Shown: positions 1-8,814 of the stretch, in pieces
Numbering within the stretch: the stretch's first letter is position 1
How the letters are laid out: every line of letters starts with the position of its first letter
DNA from: Bordetella ansorpii
GTDB taxonomy: Bacteria; Pseudomonadota; Gammaproteobacteria; Burkholderiales; Burkholderiaceae_B
DNA: 64,000 nucleotides
Direction: 5' to 3'
Assembly: GCF_900078705.1 (NCBI RefSeq)
Contig: NZ_FKIF01000003.1
Span: 62,001-126,000 of the forward strand
Made by a program: the position numbers and the translations under genes
Notes under the pieces: generated by a model
Told to the model about the DNA's origin: nothing
What the model saw: the letters and a program-made list of their open reading frames with translations, nothing else
The model's database searches: none

Positions 1-561
1 GCCGATGCCGCGCGCGGCCATGTCGCGATCGATGTCGTCGTCGGTGAACAGCTCGCCGGTGAAGCGCCAGGCCTCGTCGACGGCGGCCTGCATGCGGGCG
101 TGGCTCTCGTCCGTGCCGTCGCCCAGGCGCACCACCAGGTCGGCCGAACGGCGCACGTGGTAGGTGACTTCCTTGATGGACTTGGCGGCGATGGCGGCCA
201 CGCGCTCGTCCTTCGACTGCTGCAGGTTCCGCAGCAGGAAGTAGTGCCAGACGTCGTAGAAATACTGGCGCGCCATGGTGTCGGCGTAGTTGCCGTTGGG
301 GCGTTCGGCCAGCAGCGGATTGCGGAATTCGGGCGCGTCGCGCAGATAGGCCAGCGCGTCCTCGTCGCGGCCCGCGCCTTCGACCTCGCCCGCCAGCGTC
401 AGCCACAGGCGCGCCTGGCCCAGCAGGTCCAGCGCGGTATTGGTCAGCGCCAGGTCTTCTTCCAGGATGGGACCGTGGCCGGTCCAGGCCACCAGCCGCT
501 GCGACAGCACCAGGTTGCCGTCACCCAGGCGCAGCAGATATTCGAACAGGGATTTGTCCAT
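1..561 (-). CDS. paaC: Phenylacetyl-CoA epoxidase subunit PaaC (partial)
   Basis: This is the structural subunit of the ring 1,2-phenylacetyl-CoA epoxidase, which partners catalytic PaaA in the cytoplasm for aerobic phenylacetate breakdown. The frame opens with ATG at 561 (MDKSLFEYLLRLGDGN) and stays open for 187 codons to the window edge, so the C-terminus is missing. The leading helix and the later stretch ARQYFYDVWHYFLL fit the ferritin-like PaaA/PaaC fold. It lies 12 bp after paaB on the same strand, in the usual paaABC order. The identification rests on recognising the family plus gene order. Confidence 0.93.
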   Translation of the reverse strand, partial: MDKSLFEYLLRLGDGNLVLSQRLVAWTGHGPILEEDLALTNTALDLLGQARLWLTLAGEVEGAGRDEDALAYLRDAPEFRNPLLAERPNGNYADTMARQYFYDVWHYFLLRNLQQSKDERVAAIAAKSIKEVTYHVRRSADLVVRLGDGTDESHARMQAAVDEAWRFTGELFTDDDIDRDMAARGIG

Positions 562-573
562 GTGCCGCCCGCC

Positions 574-858
574 TTACATGTGCTTGATTTCGTCGGGCAT
601 CGGGAAAAACGTGGGATGCCGGTAGACCTTGTTGTTGGCGGGCTCGAACAGCGGCTCTTTATCCGACGGGCTGCTGGCCACGATGTCGGCGGCGCGCACC
701 ACCCAGATGCTCAGCCCCTCGTTGCGGCGCGTGTAGACGTCGCGCGCATTGTTGATGGCCATCTCGGCGTCGGGCGCGTGCAGGCTGCCCACGTGCTTGT
801 GCGCCAGCCCGTGCTGGCTGCGGATGAAGACTTCCCACAGGGGCCATTCTTTGCTCAT
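574..858 (-). CDS. paaB: Phenylacetyl-CoA epoxidase subunit PaaB
   Basis: This small (94 aa) subunit bridges PaaA-PaaC heterodimers in the phenylacetyl-CoA epoxidase. The sequence MSKEWPLWEVFIRSQHGLAHKHVGS is the typical PaaB opening, including the strongly conserved W-x-VFIR and GLAHKHVGSLHA segments, and the length matches the family. It sits 87 bp downstream of paaA and 12 bp upstream of paaC, all on the minus strand, so the three are almost certainly one operon. The ATG at 858 is the only sensible start. Confidence 0.95.
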   Translation of the reverse strand: MSKEWPLWEVFIRSQHGLAHKHVGSLHAPDAEMAINNARDVYTRRNEGLSIWVVRAADIVASSPSDKEPLFEPANNKVYRHPTFFPMPDEIKHM

Positions 859-945
859 GATGCGTTCCTGGGGCGCGCGGCGCCCACGAATAAGGAGGTC
901 GGAGGCCGGCGGGTGCCCGCCGGCCGTGTCGGAAAGACCCGCGGG

Positions 946-1935
946 TCAGGCTGCCTTGCGGCGGGCCTGCTTGTCGGCGTGGGCGACCAGCGCGTCGCGC
1001 ACCCAGGCGCCGTCCTCGTGCGCCTTGACGCGCGCGGCCAGGCGCTCGCGGTTGCACGGGCCGTTGCCCTTCAGCACGGCGTGGAACTCGCTCCAGTCGA
1101 TCTCGCCGAAGTCGTAGTGGCCGCGCTCGGCGTTCCACTTCAGGTCGGGATCGGGCACGGTCAGGCCCAGGTATTCGGCCTGCGGCACGCTCTGGTCGAC
1201 CATCTTCTGGCGCAGTTCATCGTTGGAGAACAGCTTGATCTTCCATTGCATGGACTGCGCGCTGTTGGGCGAATCGCCATCCGGAGGACCGAACATCATC
1301 AGCGCGGGCCACCACCAGCGGTTCAGTGCTTCCTGGCACATGGCCTTCTGCTCGGGCGTGCCGTTGCGGCACATCTCGATCAGCAGGTCATAGCCCTGGC
1401 GCTGGTGGAAGGACTCTTCCTTACAGACGCGCACCATGGCCCGCGCATACGGGCCATACGAACAGCGGCACAGCGGGATCTGGTTGATGATGGCCGAGCC
1501 GTCGACCAGCCAGCCGATCATGCCGATGTCGGCCCAGGTCAGCGTGGGGTAGTTGAAGATGCTGGAGTACTTGGCGCGGCCCGAGTGCAGGTCGTCGACC
1601 AGTTGGTCGCGCGACACGCCCAGCGTTTCGGCGGCGCTGTAGAGGTAAAGGCCGTGGCCGGCCTCGTCCTGCACCTTGGCCAGCAGGATGGCCTTGCGCT
1701 TGAGCGACGGCGCGCGGGTGAGCCAGTTGCCTTCGGGCAGCATGCCGACGATCTCGGAATGGGCGTGCTGCGAGATCTGGCGGATGAGGGTCTTGCGGTA
1801 GGCCTCGGGCATCCAGTCCTTGGCCTCGATGCGCACGCCGTCGTCGATGCGGCGCTGGAAGGCCTGCTCGGGACCGGTCAGTTCCTCGACGCCGCGGACT
1901 TTCTTGACGCCGGTTTCGACCAATTGCGCGTACAT
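946..1935 (-). CDS. paaA: Phenylacetyl-CoA epoxidase catalytic subunit PaaA
   Basis: This is the catalytic di-iron subunit that epoxidises the aromatic ring of phenylacetyl-CoA, the committing step of the paa pathway. The protein has 329 aa, the usual length. The visible motif [17 protein letters not shown] carries an E-x-x-H ligand pair, and a second helix pair ([13 protein letters not shown]) supplies the other. The frame extends further upstream, but ATG 1935 (MYAQLVETG) is preceded by an AGGAGA ribosome-binding site and matches family N-termini, so the longer form is rejected. It is the first gene of the paaABC operon and divergent from paaX. Confidence 0.96.
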   Translation of the reverse strand: MYAQLVETGVKKVRGVEELTGPEQAFQRRIDDGVRIEAKDWMPEAYRKTLIRQISQHAHSEIVGMLPEGNWLTRAPSLKRKAILLAKVQDEAGHGLYLYSAAETLGVSRDQLVDDLHSGRAKYSSIFNYPTLTWADIGMIGWLVDGSAIINQIPLCRCSYGPYARAMVRVCKEESFHQRQGYDLLIEMCRNGTPEQKAMCQEALNRWWWPALMMFGPPDGDSPNSAQSMQWKIKLFSNDELRQKMVDQSVPQAEYLGLTVPDPDLKWNAERGHYDFGEIDWSEFHAVLKGNGPCNRERLAARVKAHEDGAWVRDALVAHADKQARRKAA

Positions 1936-2033
1936 GGCTTGTCTCCTGGGAGGGGCGGCTGTGCGGGGTGCAAGGAACACCCGGGGCGGATCGCCGCTCG
2001 ATGAATCCATTATTTAATACAGAAAAACGATTG

Positions 2034-2060
2034 TCAAACGAAATTCCGTATCACGTTTGA
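2034..2060. promoter_or_regulatory. Inverted repeat in the paaA-paaX divergent promoter region
   Basis: A perfect 7-bp inverted repeat, TCAAACG - 13 bp - CGTTTGA, lies in the AT-rich gap between paaA and paaX. Its placement suits an operator for PaaX or a TetR-type phenylacetate repressor controlling both directions. The protein that binds it is inferred, not shown. Confidence 0.5.
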
Positions 2061-2137
2061 TTTATGTATCATGTCATGGACCGTGCGCCGCCCGCCCGGC
2101 GTCCCGTCCCCATCACCCGCCGGCTGCCGGTCGTCTC

Positions 2138-3103
2138 ATGGCTACTGCCCCCCTCCCGCTGGACCGCTTCATCGCCCGCCTGCTCAAGCAGGACCCGCCG
2201 CGCGCCAAGTCGCTGTGCGTCAGCCTGCTGGGCGACGCGCTGGGTCCGCACGGCGGCGCCATCTGGCTGGGCGACCTGATCGAACTGCTGGCGCCGGTCG
2301 GCATCAACGAGCGCCTGTTGCGCACCAGCGTATTCCGCCTGGTGGCGCAGGACTGGCTGCGCTCCGAGCGCCATGGCCGGCGCAGCCTGTACCTGATGAC
2401 CGAACGCGGCCTGCGCGACACCGCACGCGCCTCGCAACGCATCTATGAAGGGCCCGCGCGGGAATGGAACGGCGAATGGACGCTGGTGGCCCTGCCCCGG
2501 GTCGGCAACAACGGCCTGGCCGAGCGCGCCGAACTGCGCCGCGAATTGCTGTGGGAGGGCTTCGGCATGGTCGCGCCGGGGCTGTTCGCCCATCCGCAGA
2601 CGGAAGCCAGCGCGGCGCATGCCATCCTGGACAGGCTGGGCATTCCCGACAAGGCGCTGGTGCTGTCGGCCCGCGACCTGGCCGGCGCGGGCGGCCTGCC
2701 CATCGCCAGCCTCGCCACTCAATGCTGGAACCTGGACGACGTGGCCGAGCAATACCGCCAGTTCAGCCGCAACTTCGGGCCGTTGGAAAAACTGCTGGAC
2801 GAGGCCCCGGCCGCGCCCGGGCAGGCCTTCGCGGCACGCGTGCTGCTGCTGCACGGCTGGCGGCGCATCGTGCTGCACGACCCGCAGTTGCCCGGCCCCA
2901 TGCTGCCGGACAACTGGCCGGGACATCCCGCGCGCGAACTGTGCGCACGGCTGTACTGGAAGCTGTTCGATGCCTCGGAGGCGCACCTGGATGCGCTGGC
3001 CGGTCGAGAGAACGAAGGGTATCGGGCGCTGCGCCCGGCGGCCCTGGCCCGGTTTGGCGGACGGCCGGCGCTCGCGGCGCCGCCAACCGGCCAGGCGGCC
3101 TGA
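2138..3103 (+). CDS. paaX: PaaX-family transcriptional repressor
   Basis: This is a phenylacetyl-CoA-responsive repressor of the paa genes (321 aa). The N-terminal part (about residues 1-95) is a winged helix with the PaaX pattern (LLGDALGPHGGAIWLGDLI, then RTSVFRLVAQDWL and RRSLYLMTERG). The middle segment EWNGEWTLVALP is a family hallmark. ATG 2138 (MATAPLPLDRF) is preferred over an in-frame start at 2057, because 2057 falls inside the inverted repeat of the divergent promoter. Being divergent from paaABC supports the pathway assignment. Confidence 0.88.
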   Translation: MATAPLPLDRFIARLLKQDPPRAKSLCVSLLGDALGPHGGAIWLGDLIELLAPVGINERLLRTSVFRLVAQDWLRSERHGRRSLYLMTERGLRDTARASQRIYEGPAREWNGEWTLVALPRVGNNGLAERAELRRELLWEGFGMVAPGLFAHPQTEASAAHAILDRLGIPDKALVLSARDLAGAGGLPIASLATQCWNLDDVAEQYRQFSRNFGPLEKLLDEAPAAPGQAFAARVLLLHGWRRIVLHDPQLPGPMLPDNWPGHPARELCARLYWKLFDASEAHLDALAGRENEGYRALRPAALARFGGRPALAAPPTGQAA

Positions 3104-3159
3104 CGCGCCGCCGTCCACGGCCTGCCGTCCGGGCCTGTTGCGGCATCCCGCCGTGCCGG

Positions 3160-3188
3160 TTGGCGCGGCGCCCGGACATGCCTACAAT
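3160..3188 (+). promoter_or_regulatory. Candidate sigma-70 promoter upstream of rnk
   Basis: TTGGCG (3160-3165), a 17-bp spacer and TACAAT (3183-3188) make a good sigma-70 match in the 336-bp gap between paaX and rnk. Use of this promoter would give rnk an untranslated leader of about 245 nt. A 43-codon open frame (3195-3326) within that leader shows no family resemblance. Nothing else was seen in the gap. Confidence 0.45.
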
Positions 3189-3439
3189 CGGGCAATGACA
3201 CCCCATTCGGTCCGACGCCACGCCACCCAGCCCGGCTGCCGCCCTGCGCGGCGCACCGGCCTGCGCGCGCGCCCGCACCGGCCGGGCGCCACCGGACCCG
3301 CCGCGGCTCTCGCCGCATATGGCTAGGCCCGGCGACCGCCTCTTTTCACTTTTCCTTCCGCGCATTCCCCTGGTCGTCGGGCCACCCCGCGCAATCGCCG
3401 TGGCTTGCCCCCGCGCAAACCCGGCTTCCGGAGTGATTC

Positions 3440-3859
3440 ATGCATAACGCCGATCAGGAACGCACCCTTACCGAACTCGACCACGCCCGCCTCACCGGCC
3501 TGCTGGCCCGCATGGTGGCCGATGGCCTGCCGCCCGGCGTGGAGGACATTGCCCAGGAACTGCTGGATGACGTCATCACGGTTCCCGCGCAAGAGATCGA
3601 CGCCGACGTCGTGACCATGCGTTCACGCGTCAGGCTGGTGACGGCCGACGGCCAGGACATGGCCGTCGTACTGTCCTACCCCTCGGAAAGCAACGCCGCC
3701 GAAGGCCAGATTTCGGTGATGTCCCCGCTGGGCCTGAGCCTGCTGGGGCAGAGAGCCGGCCAATCCGTGCAGTGGCAGGGACCCGACAAAGTCCTGCACG
3801 AGGCCATTCTGGCCTGCATCGACTACCAGCCCGAGGCGGCGGGCGATTTCGGAACCTGA
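3440..3859 (+). CDS. rnk: Nucleoside diphosphate kinase regulator (Rnk-like)
   Basis: Rnk proteins bind RNA polymerase in the same channel as GreA/GreB. This 139-aa protein has a short N-terminal coiled segment (about 1-48, LTELDHARLTGLLARM) and a GreA/GreB C-terminal-like domain (about 50-132). The domain includes VTMRSRVRLVTADGQDM, VVLSYPSESNAAEGQISVMSPLGLSLLG and a closing AILACIDYQPE. Length and order fit Rnk better than GreA, which has a longer coiled coil. The gene stands alone between paaX and a convergent epimerase gene. Confidence 0.88.
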   Translation: MHNADQERTLTELDHARLTGLLARMVADGLPPGVEDIAQELLDDVITVPAQEIDADVVTMRSRVRLVTADGQDMAVVLSYPSESNAAEGQISVMSPLGLSLLGQRAGQSVQWQGPDKVLHEAILACIDYQPEAAGDFGT

Positions 3860-3931
3860 GCATGCACCGGATGGAAGATGCGCAATCGCCGGGGCGCGGG
3901 CGTCAGCCGGACATGCCCAAGGAACTTCCCG

Positions 3932-4657
3932 TCACGCCAGCCCGAGGCTATCCAGGTGGCGCTCGCCGCACGTCTTCAGTCCATCCGGGCTGCGCAGCCC
4001 TGGCGCGCTGGCAATGAAGGACAAGGTCCACGCGGCCTTGATCGCCCGGCCCAGTTCACGTCCGGACGCCGCATCCAGCCCGCTGGGCACGTCCAGGGCC
4101 AACACCGGAATGTTCCAGCCGTTGATCGTGTCGACGCGCGCCTGCCAGGTCTCGTCCAGGGGACGGTTCAGGCCGATGCCGAACAGGCCGTCCAGCGCCA
4201 GGGCGGGAATATCGGCAGGCAGGTCGGGCAGCGTCGTGCCGCCGGCCTGGCGCCAGCCGTCGTAGGCCAGGCGCGCATCGGCGGGCAGGCGGTCGGGGTC
4301 GGCATACAGCACGGCCTGCACGGGATGGCCCCAGGCGCGCAGCCACGTCGCCGCCACCAGGGCGTCACCGCCGTTGTTGCCCGGTCCGGCCAGGGCCAGG
4401 ACGGGCAACGGGAAGGGGGGAGGCGCCACGTCCGGGACGGACGGCGCGCCATCCGGACAGGCCCAGTGCCGCGTTTCCGGACGCGGCGCGGCGCCCGGCG
4501 GGAGAACCCGTCCACTTGCCAGGGGCGCCTGACCCATCCGCGCCAGCCGGGCCGCTGCGAAACGGGCGGCCGCGAGGCCCGCGCGCGGCATCAGGGCAAT
4601 GCCCCGGGCCAGCGCCTCGCGCTCGATGCGCCGGATTTCCTCGACGGGCAGTTCCAT
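3932..4657 (-). CDS. nnrE: NAD(P)H-hydrate epimerase (YjeF N-terminal domain only)
   Basis: The enzyme interconverts R and S forms of damaged, hydrated NAD(P)H so that a dehydratase can repair it. This protein (241 aa) contains only the YjeF_N domain: a helical start ([16 protein letters not shown]), the GPGNNGGDA nucleotide loop at residues 91-99, and [12 protein letters not shown] followed by [13 protein letters not shown]. The fused C-terminal ADP-dependent dehydratase found in many bacteria is absent. About 35 proline-rich residues (48-84) appear inserted before the GPGNNGG loop. ATG 4657 matches the family start. The gene follows orn closely on the same strand. Confidence 0.85.
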   Translation of the reverse strand: MELPVEEIRRIEREALARGIALMPRAGLAAARFAAARLARMGQAPLASGRVLPPGAAPRPETRHWACPDGAPSVPDVAPPPFPLPVLALAGPGNNGGDALVAATWLRAWGHPVQAVLYADPDRLPADARLAYDGWRQAGGTTLPDLPADIPALALDGLFGIGLNRPLDETWQARVDTINGWNIPVLALDVPSGLDAASGRELGRAIKAAWTLSFIASAPGLRSPDGLKTCGERHLDSLGLA

Positions 4658-4677
4658 GCGGATACCCTTGCCTGGCC

Positions 4678-5223
4678 TTACACCTTGAGCATGTGCTCGC
4701 GGTAGTACTTCAGTTCGTCGATGGATTCGTAGATGTCGGCCAGCGCCTCGTGCCGGCTCTTTTTCTCGAAACCCTTGTACACGGCCGGCGCCCAGCGGCG
4801 CGCCAGCTCCTTCAGGGTGCTGACGTCCAGGTTGCGGTAGTGGAAGAAGCGTTCCAGGTCCGGCATGTACTCGAACATGAAGCGGCGGTCCTGGCTGATG
4901 GTGTTGCCGCACAGCGGCGACTTGCCCGCCGGCACGTGCTGCGACAGGAAGGCGATCAGTTCGGTCTCGGCCTGCGCCTCGGTCAGGGTGGATGCCTTGA
5001 CCTTGTCGATCAGGCCGCTCTTGCCGTGGGTGGACTTGTTCCAGTTGTCCATGGCGTCCAGCAGGCTGTCGGGCTGGTGGATCACCAGCACCGGACCTTC
5101 GGCCACGATGGTAAGGTCGGGTTCCGTCACCACGACGGCCACCTCGATGATGCGTTCCTTCTCGGGATCGAGCCCGGTCATTTCCATGTCGAGCCAGACC
5201 AGGCGATTTTCGTTCGCAGCCAT
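4678..5223 (-). CDS. orn: Oligoribonuclease
   Basis: This 3'-5' exoribonuclease degrades two- to five-nucleotide RNAs and the pGpG product of cyclic di-GMP breakdown. The protein (181 aa, normal length) has the DEDDh signature: WLDMEMTGL with D12 and E14, then [10 protein letters not shown], and a late [16 protein letters not shown] 5223 ([10 protein letters not shown]) is chosen over an upstream in-frame ATG at 5250. It is divergent from the M48 protease gene with only 40 bp between starts, so the two promoters overlap. Confidence 0.96.
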   Translation of the reverse strand: MAANENRLVWLDMEMTGLDPEKERIIEVAVVVTEPDLTIVAEGPVLVIHQPDSLLDAMDNWNKSTHGKSGLIDKVKASTLTEAQAETELIAFLSQHVPAGKSPLCGNTISQDRRFMFEYMPDLERFFHYRNLDVSTLKELARRWAPAVYKGFEKKSRHEALADIYESIDELKYYREHMLKV

Positions 5224-5263
5224 ATAATTTGCCTTTAGAAAACGCGCCATTTTCTCACACGCC

Positions 5264-6529
5264 GTGCCCAGCCCCCTGCCCCTGTTTACCCAGCTGTTCG
5301 TCTTCCTGCTTCTGGCCGACCTGTTCGTGCGCCTGTGGCTGGCCACGCGCCAGACCCGCCACGTGGCCGGCCATCGAGACGAAGTGCCCGCCGTGTTCGC
5401 GCAGCGCATCGGGCTGTTCAGCCACCAGCGCGCCGCCGACTACACCGTGGCGCGAGTGCGGCTGGGCATGATCGAGCGGGTCTACGACGCCGCCATCCTG
5501 GTCTGCCTGACCCTGCTGGGCGGGCTGCAATGGATAGACATGGGCATCGGACGCCTGACCGGCAACGACATGCTGCGCCAGTTGCTGCTGCTGTTCTCGG
5601 TGTTCGGCCTGATGGGCCTGCTGGGACTGCCGTTCACGCTGTATCGGCAGTTCAAGCTCGAGGGGCGTTTCGGCTTCAACCGCATGACGCCCCGGTTGTT
5701 CGTCAGCGACGCCCTGAAAGGCATCGCCGTGGCGCTGGTGCTGGGCGTGCCGCTGGCCGCCGCCATCCTCTGGCTGATGGCCGAGGCCGGCACTTACTGG
5801 TGGGTCTGGGCCTGGGGCCTGTGGACGGCGTTCAACCTGCTGCTGCTGTTCATCTACCCCACCTTCATCGCGCCGCTGTTCAACAAGTTCACCCCGCTGT
5901 CCGACCCCGAGCTGGCCGACCGCATCCACCGCCTGGCGCAGCGCTGCGGGTTCTCGCTCAACGGGCTGTTCGTCATGGACGGCTCGCGCCGCTCGGCGCA
6001 CGGCAACGCGTATTTCACGGGATTCGGCCGCGCGCGCCGCATCGTGTTCTTCGACACGCTGCTGTCGCGCCTGAACGCCGACGAGATCGAGGCCGTGCTG
6101 GCGCACGAACTGGGCCACTTCGTGCGGCGCCACATCGTCAAGCGCATCGCGATGAGCTTCGCCGGCGCCCTGCTCTTTTTCGCCCTGCTGGGCTGGCTGT
6201 CCCAACAGCCCTGGTTCTACGTCGGCCTGGGCGTGGTGCCGCGCCTGGACGGCCCCAACCACGCCATGGCGCTGCTGCTGTTCTTCCTGGCCGTGCCCGT
6301 GTTCACCTTCATGCTCACCCCCATCGCCAGCTGGTTCTCGCGCCGCGACGAGTTCGAGGCCGACCGCTATGCCGCCGAGCAAAGCTCGTCGAATCAACTG
6401 GTCTCGGCCCTGGTCAAACTGTACGATGACAACGCCGCCACCCTGACGCCCGATCCCGTGCATTCCGCCTTCTACGACAGCCACCCGCCCGCCGCCGTGC
6501 GCATCCGCCACCTGATGTCGGCGGCCTGA
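5264..6529 (+). CDS. M48-family integral membrane zinc endopeptidase (Ste24-like)
   Basis: This is a membrane-embedded zinc protease of the CAAX-protease/HtpX group (421 aa). Several hydrophobic spans cover residues about 5-26, 65-85, 105-125, 145-200, 295-320 and 335-360. The zinc site is HELGH at 281-285, with the third ligand E365 in DEFEADRYA. The large loop [21 protein letters not shown] is diagnostic of the Ste24 type. Translation starts at GTG 5264. rsgA begins 2 bp after its stop, so the two are co-transcribed. The substrate is unknown; quality control of membrane proteins is a reasonable guess. Confidence 0.9.
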   Translation: MPSPLPLFTQLFVFLLLADLFVRLWLATRQTRHVAGHRDEVPAVFAQRIGLFSHQRAADYTVARVRLGMIERVYDAAILVCLTLLGGLQWIDMGIGRLTGNDMLRQLLLLFSVFGLMGLLGLPFTLYRQFKLEGRFGFNRMTPRLFVSDALKGIAVALVLGVPLAAAILWLMAEAGTYWWVWAWGLWTAFNLLLLFIYPTFIAPLFNKFTPLSDPELADRIHRLAQRCGFSLNGLFVMDGSRRSAHGNAYFTGFGRARRIVFFDTLLSRLNADEIEAVLAHELGHFVRRHIVKRIAMSFAGALLFFALLGWLSQQPWFYVGLGVVPRLDGPNHAMALLLFFLAVPVFTFMLTPIASWFSRRDEFEADRYAAEQSSSNQLVSALVKLYDDNAATLTPDPVHSAFYDSHPPAAVRIRHLMSAA

Positions 6530-6531
6530 CC

Positions 6532-7509
6532 TTGCAAGGCAAAACCAAGAACAGCAAGGGCGCGTCCGTGGGCGCGAGCATGCCGACACAAGGCGCCATG
6601 GCCGCCTCGGCAACCCAACCCGCGGGCAGGGTCATCGCCGCGCACGGCCGTCACTACATGGTGGAACTGGCCGACGGCAGCGTGCGGCAATGCTTCCCCC
6701 GTGGCAAGAAAACCGGCCCCGCGGTGGGCGACCGGGTGCGCGTCACGCTGCAGGGCCGCGACGAAGGCGCCATCGACGCCGTGCTGCCGCGCGCCAACCT
6801 GCTGTACCGCTCGGACGAGATGCGGTCCAAGCAGTTCGCCGCCAACGTCGACCAACTGCTGGTGGTCATCGCGGTCGAACCCACCTTCTCGGACGACCTG
6901 ACCGGCCGCGCGCTGGCGGGTGCCTGGAGCGTGGGCATCAGCCCCATCATCGTGCTGAACAAGATCGACCTGACCGACGGCCTGCCGGCCGCGCAGGCCC
7001 GGCTGGCGCCGCTACGCGCGCTGGGCGTGCCCATCGTCGAACTGAGCGCGCACGACACGGAAAGTGCGCGCCAGAAGCTGGCGCCCCTGCTGGCCGGCCG
7101 CACCAGCCTGCTGCTGGGACAAAGCGGCATGGGCAAGTCCACGCTGCTGAACACGCTGGCCCCGGATGCCCAGGCCGCCACGCGCGAATACTCGGCGGCG
7201 CTGGACATGGGCCGCCATACCACCACCAGCACACGCCTCTACCACCTGCCGGCGCCCGGCGGCGACCTGATCGACTCTCCGGGATTCCAGGCCTTCGGCC
7301 TGCAGCACCTGACGCGCGAGGACATCGTGCGCGGGTTCCCCGAATTCCTGCCGCACATCGAGAACTGCCGCTTCTACAACTGCAGCCATCGCCACGAGCC
7401 GGGCTGCGGCGTGGTGGCGGCGTTGGACCGCGGCGAGATAGACGCGGGACGTTACGCGTTGTACCGCCGCGTGCTGGAAGAGAACGAAGCGGGCCAGCAG
7501 CGGTATTGA
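6532..7509 (+). CDS. rsgA: Ribosome small-subunit-dependent GTPase A
   Basis: RsgA is a circularly permuted GTPase that checks late maturation of the 30S subunit. An OB-fold N-terminal part is followed by NKID (143-146, G4), GQSGMGKST (196-204, G1) and DSPG (248-251, G3). This is the G4-G1-G3 order expected of the permuted family. A C-terminal zinc site uses C279, C284, H286 and C292. The start is taken as TTG 6532, just after the protease stop; ATG 6580 or 6598 would remove 16 or 22 residues and cannot be excluded. Confidence 0.95.
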   Translation: MQGKTKNSKGASVGASMPTQGAMAASATQPAGRVIAAHGRHYMVELADGSVRQCFPRGKKTGPAVGDRVRVTLQGRDEGAIDAVLPRANLLYRSDEMRSKQFAANVDQLLVVIAVEPTFSDDLTGRALAGAWSVGISPIIVLNKIDLTDGLPAAQARLAPLRALGVPIVELSAHDTESARQKLAPLLAGRTSLLLGQSGMGKSTLLNTLAPDAQAATREYSAALDMGRHTTTSTRLYHLPAPGGDLIDSPGFQAFGLQHLTREDIVRGFPEFLPHIENCRFYNCSHRHEPGCGVVAALDRGEIDAGRYALYRRVLEENEAGQQRY

Positions 7510-7519
7510 GCGGACCGGC

Positions 7520-8242
7520 TCAGCGCAGCGCCGCCCGCAAGGCGTGATACAGATTGCGCAGCATGCCCGCCGTGGCGCCCCAGATGAAATACCCCTCCCA
7601 GGGCATCGCATAGTACTGGCGCGTGCGCCCATCCGGCGTCGTGGCCCGGTACAGGCGATGGTTGGCCGGATCCATCAGGAAGGCGAGCGGCACTTCGAAG
7701 ATCTCGGCGACCTCGAACGCATCGGCCACCAGCGTGAAACCTGGACGCACCAGGGACGCCACGGGCGTCACCGAAAACCCGGTGGACGTCACGTACGCGG
7801 GCATGGTGCCCAGGACGTCGACGTATTCCTGGCCCAGGCCGGTCTCTTCCTGCGCCTCGCGCAGCGCGGCCGCCACGGGCGAGGCGTCGTCATCCTCGAT
7901 ACGCCCGCCCGGGAAACTGATCTGTCCGGCATGGTCGTGCAGGTGCGCGGCACGTTGCGTCAGCAGCACGCGCACGCCATCGGCGCGCAACACCATCGGA
8001 ATCAGCACGGCCGCCAGCACGGGGTTGCCCTCGCGGCCGGGGTAGCGCGCCTCGCTGGCCACGACCTCGTCCAACGCCCACGGCACCTGCGCCTGCCAGC
8101 CGCTGCGCAGTGTGTGGGCCGTCAGCAGTTCGCCCGGGATCGCCCGCAACCCCTCGTCGGCCACCCGCCACGGCTGGGCGGCGGGGTCGAAACCAGGGCG
8201 GACCAGCGGACGGCGAGGATGGGGTGAAGGAGAATCCGACAT
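7520..8242 (-). CDS. CoA pyrophosphatase-type NUDIX hydrolase
   Basis: A NUDIX hydrolase (240 aa) with the extended signature of CoA pyrophosphatases: LLTQRAAHLHDHAGQISFPGG directly before the Nudix box, which ends in REAQEETGL (128-136). Such enzymes split coenzyme A or its thioesters into 3',5'-ADP and phosphopantetheine products. ATG 8242 (MSDSPSPHP) is chosen, although the frame is open further upstream, because the longer form would read through the rplS terminator. It lies downstream of rplS and converges with rsgA. Confidence 0.87.
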   Translation of the reverse strand: MSDSPSPHPRRPLVRPGFDPAAQPWRVADEGLRAIPGELLTAHTLRSGWQAQVPWALDEVVASEARYPGREGNPVLAAVLIPMVLRADGVRVLLTQRAAHLHDHAGQISFPGGRIEDDDASPVAAALREAQEETGLGQEYVDVLGTMPAYVTSTGFSVTPVASLVRPGFTLVADAFEVAEIFEVPLAFLMDPANHRLYRATTPDGRTRQYYAMPWEGYFIWGATAGMLRNLYHALRAALR

Positions 8243-8299
8243 ATCGGAGGCAGCGGGATCAGAAGCCTGCCGCGCGGGACGATGCCCGGGCAAAGGCGA

Positions 8300-8328
8300 A
8301 AAAGGAAAAGGCACCCCGCGAGGTGCCT
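8300..8328 (-). terminator. Rho-independent terminator of rplS
   Basis: Read on the minus strand, a 7-bp stem (AGGCACC / GGTGCCT, 8309-8328) with a 6-nt loop is followed by TTTTCCTTTTT. It lies about 105 bp after the rplS stop and just before the start of the NUDIX gene. Confidence 0.8.
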
Positions 8329-8433
8329 CTTGAGCCCGCGCGAGGCGGGATTTGCATGGCGCACTGCACGGGGTGTCGCGTAACGGGCCGGCACGCCAGG
8401 CGTGCCGCATCCCGATACGATACCCCAGGCAAT

Positions 8434-8814
8434 TTATGCCGCCTTGGGGGCCTTGATGACCAGCTTTTCCTTGATGCGAGCCGACTTGCCCGAGCGGTTG
8501 CGCAGGTAGTACAGCTTGGCACGGCGCACGTCGCCACGGCGCTTCACTTCGATCGAAGCGATTTGCGGCGAGTACAGCTGGAACGTACGCTCGACGGCTT
8601 CGCCGGACGAGATCTTGCGCACGATGAAGGACGAATTCAGGCCGCGGTTGCGCTTGGCGATGACCACGCCTTCGTAGGCCTGGACGCGCTTGCGCGTGCC
8701 TTCGACCACGTTGACGTTGACCACCACGGTGTCGCCGGGGTTGAAGTCGGGGAAGGCTTTGCCGCCGGTCAGGCGCTGGATTTCTTCCTGTTCCAGGATA
8801 GCGATGAGGTTCAC
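8434..8814 (-). CDS. rplS: 50S ribosomal protein L19
   Basis: L19 sits at the 30S-50S interface. The 126-aa protein has the full family pattern: [38 protein letters not shown], then [14 protein letters not shown], and [25 protein letters not shown]. The start codon is GTG 8814 ([12 protein letters not shown]), with TAGGAG seven bases upstream; no in-frame ATG fits. In many proteobacteria rplS ends the rpsP-rimM-trmD-rplS operon, but here no trmD precedes it and it has its own leader and terminator. Confidence 0.97.
   Translation of the reverse strand: MNLIAILEQEEIQRLTGGKAFPDFNPGDTVVVNVNVVEGTRKRVQAYEGVVIAKRNRGLNSSFIVRKISSGEAVERTFQLYSPQIASIEVKRRGDVRRAKLYYLRNRSGKSARIKEKLVIKAPKAA

Noticed and set aside
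100-2004. Long plus-strand open frame opposite the paa genes
   Set aside because: It is antisense to paaA/paaB, has no recognisable domain, and results from the high GC content. The minus-strand genes match known families.
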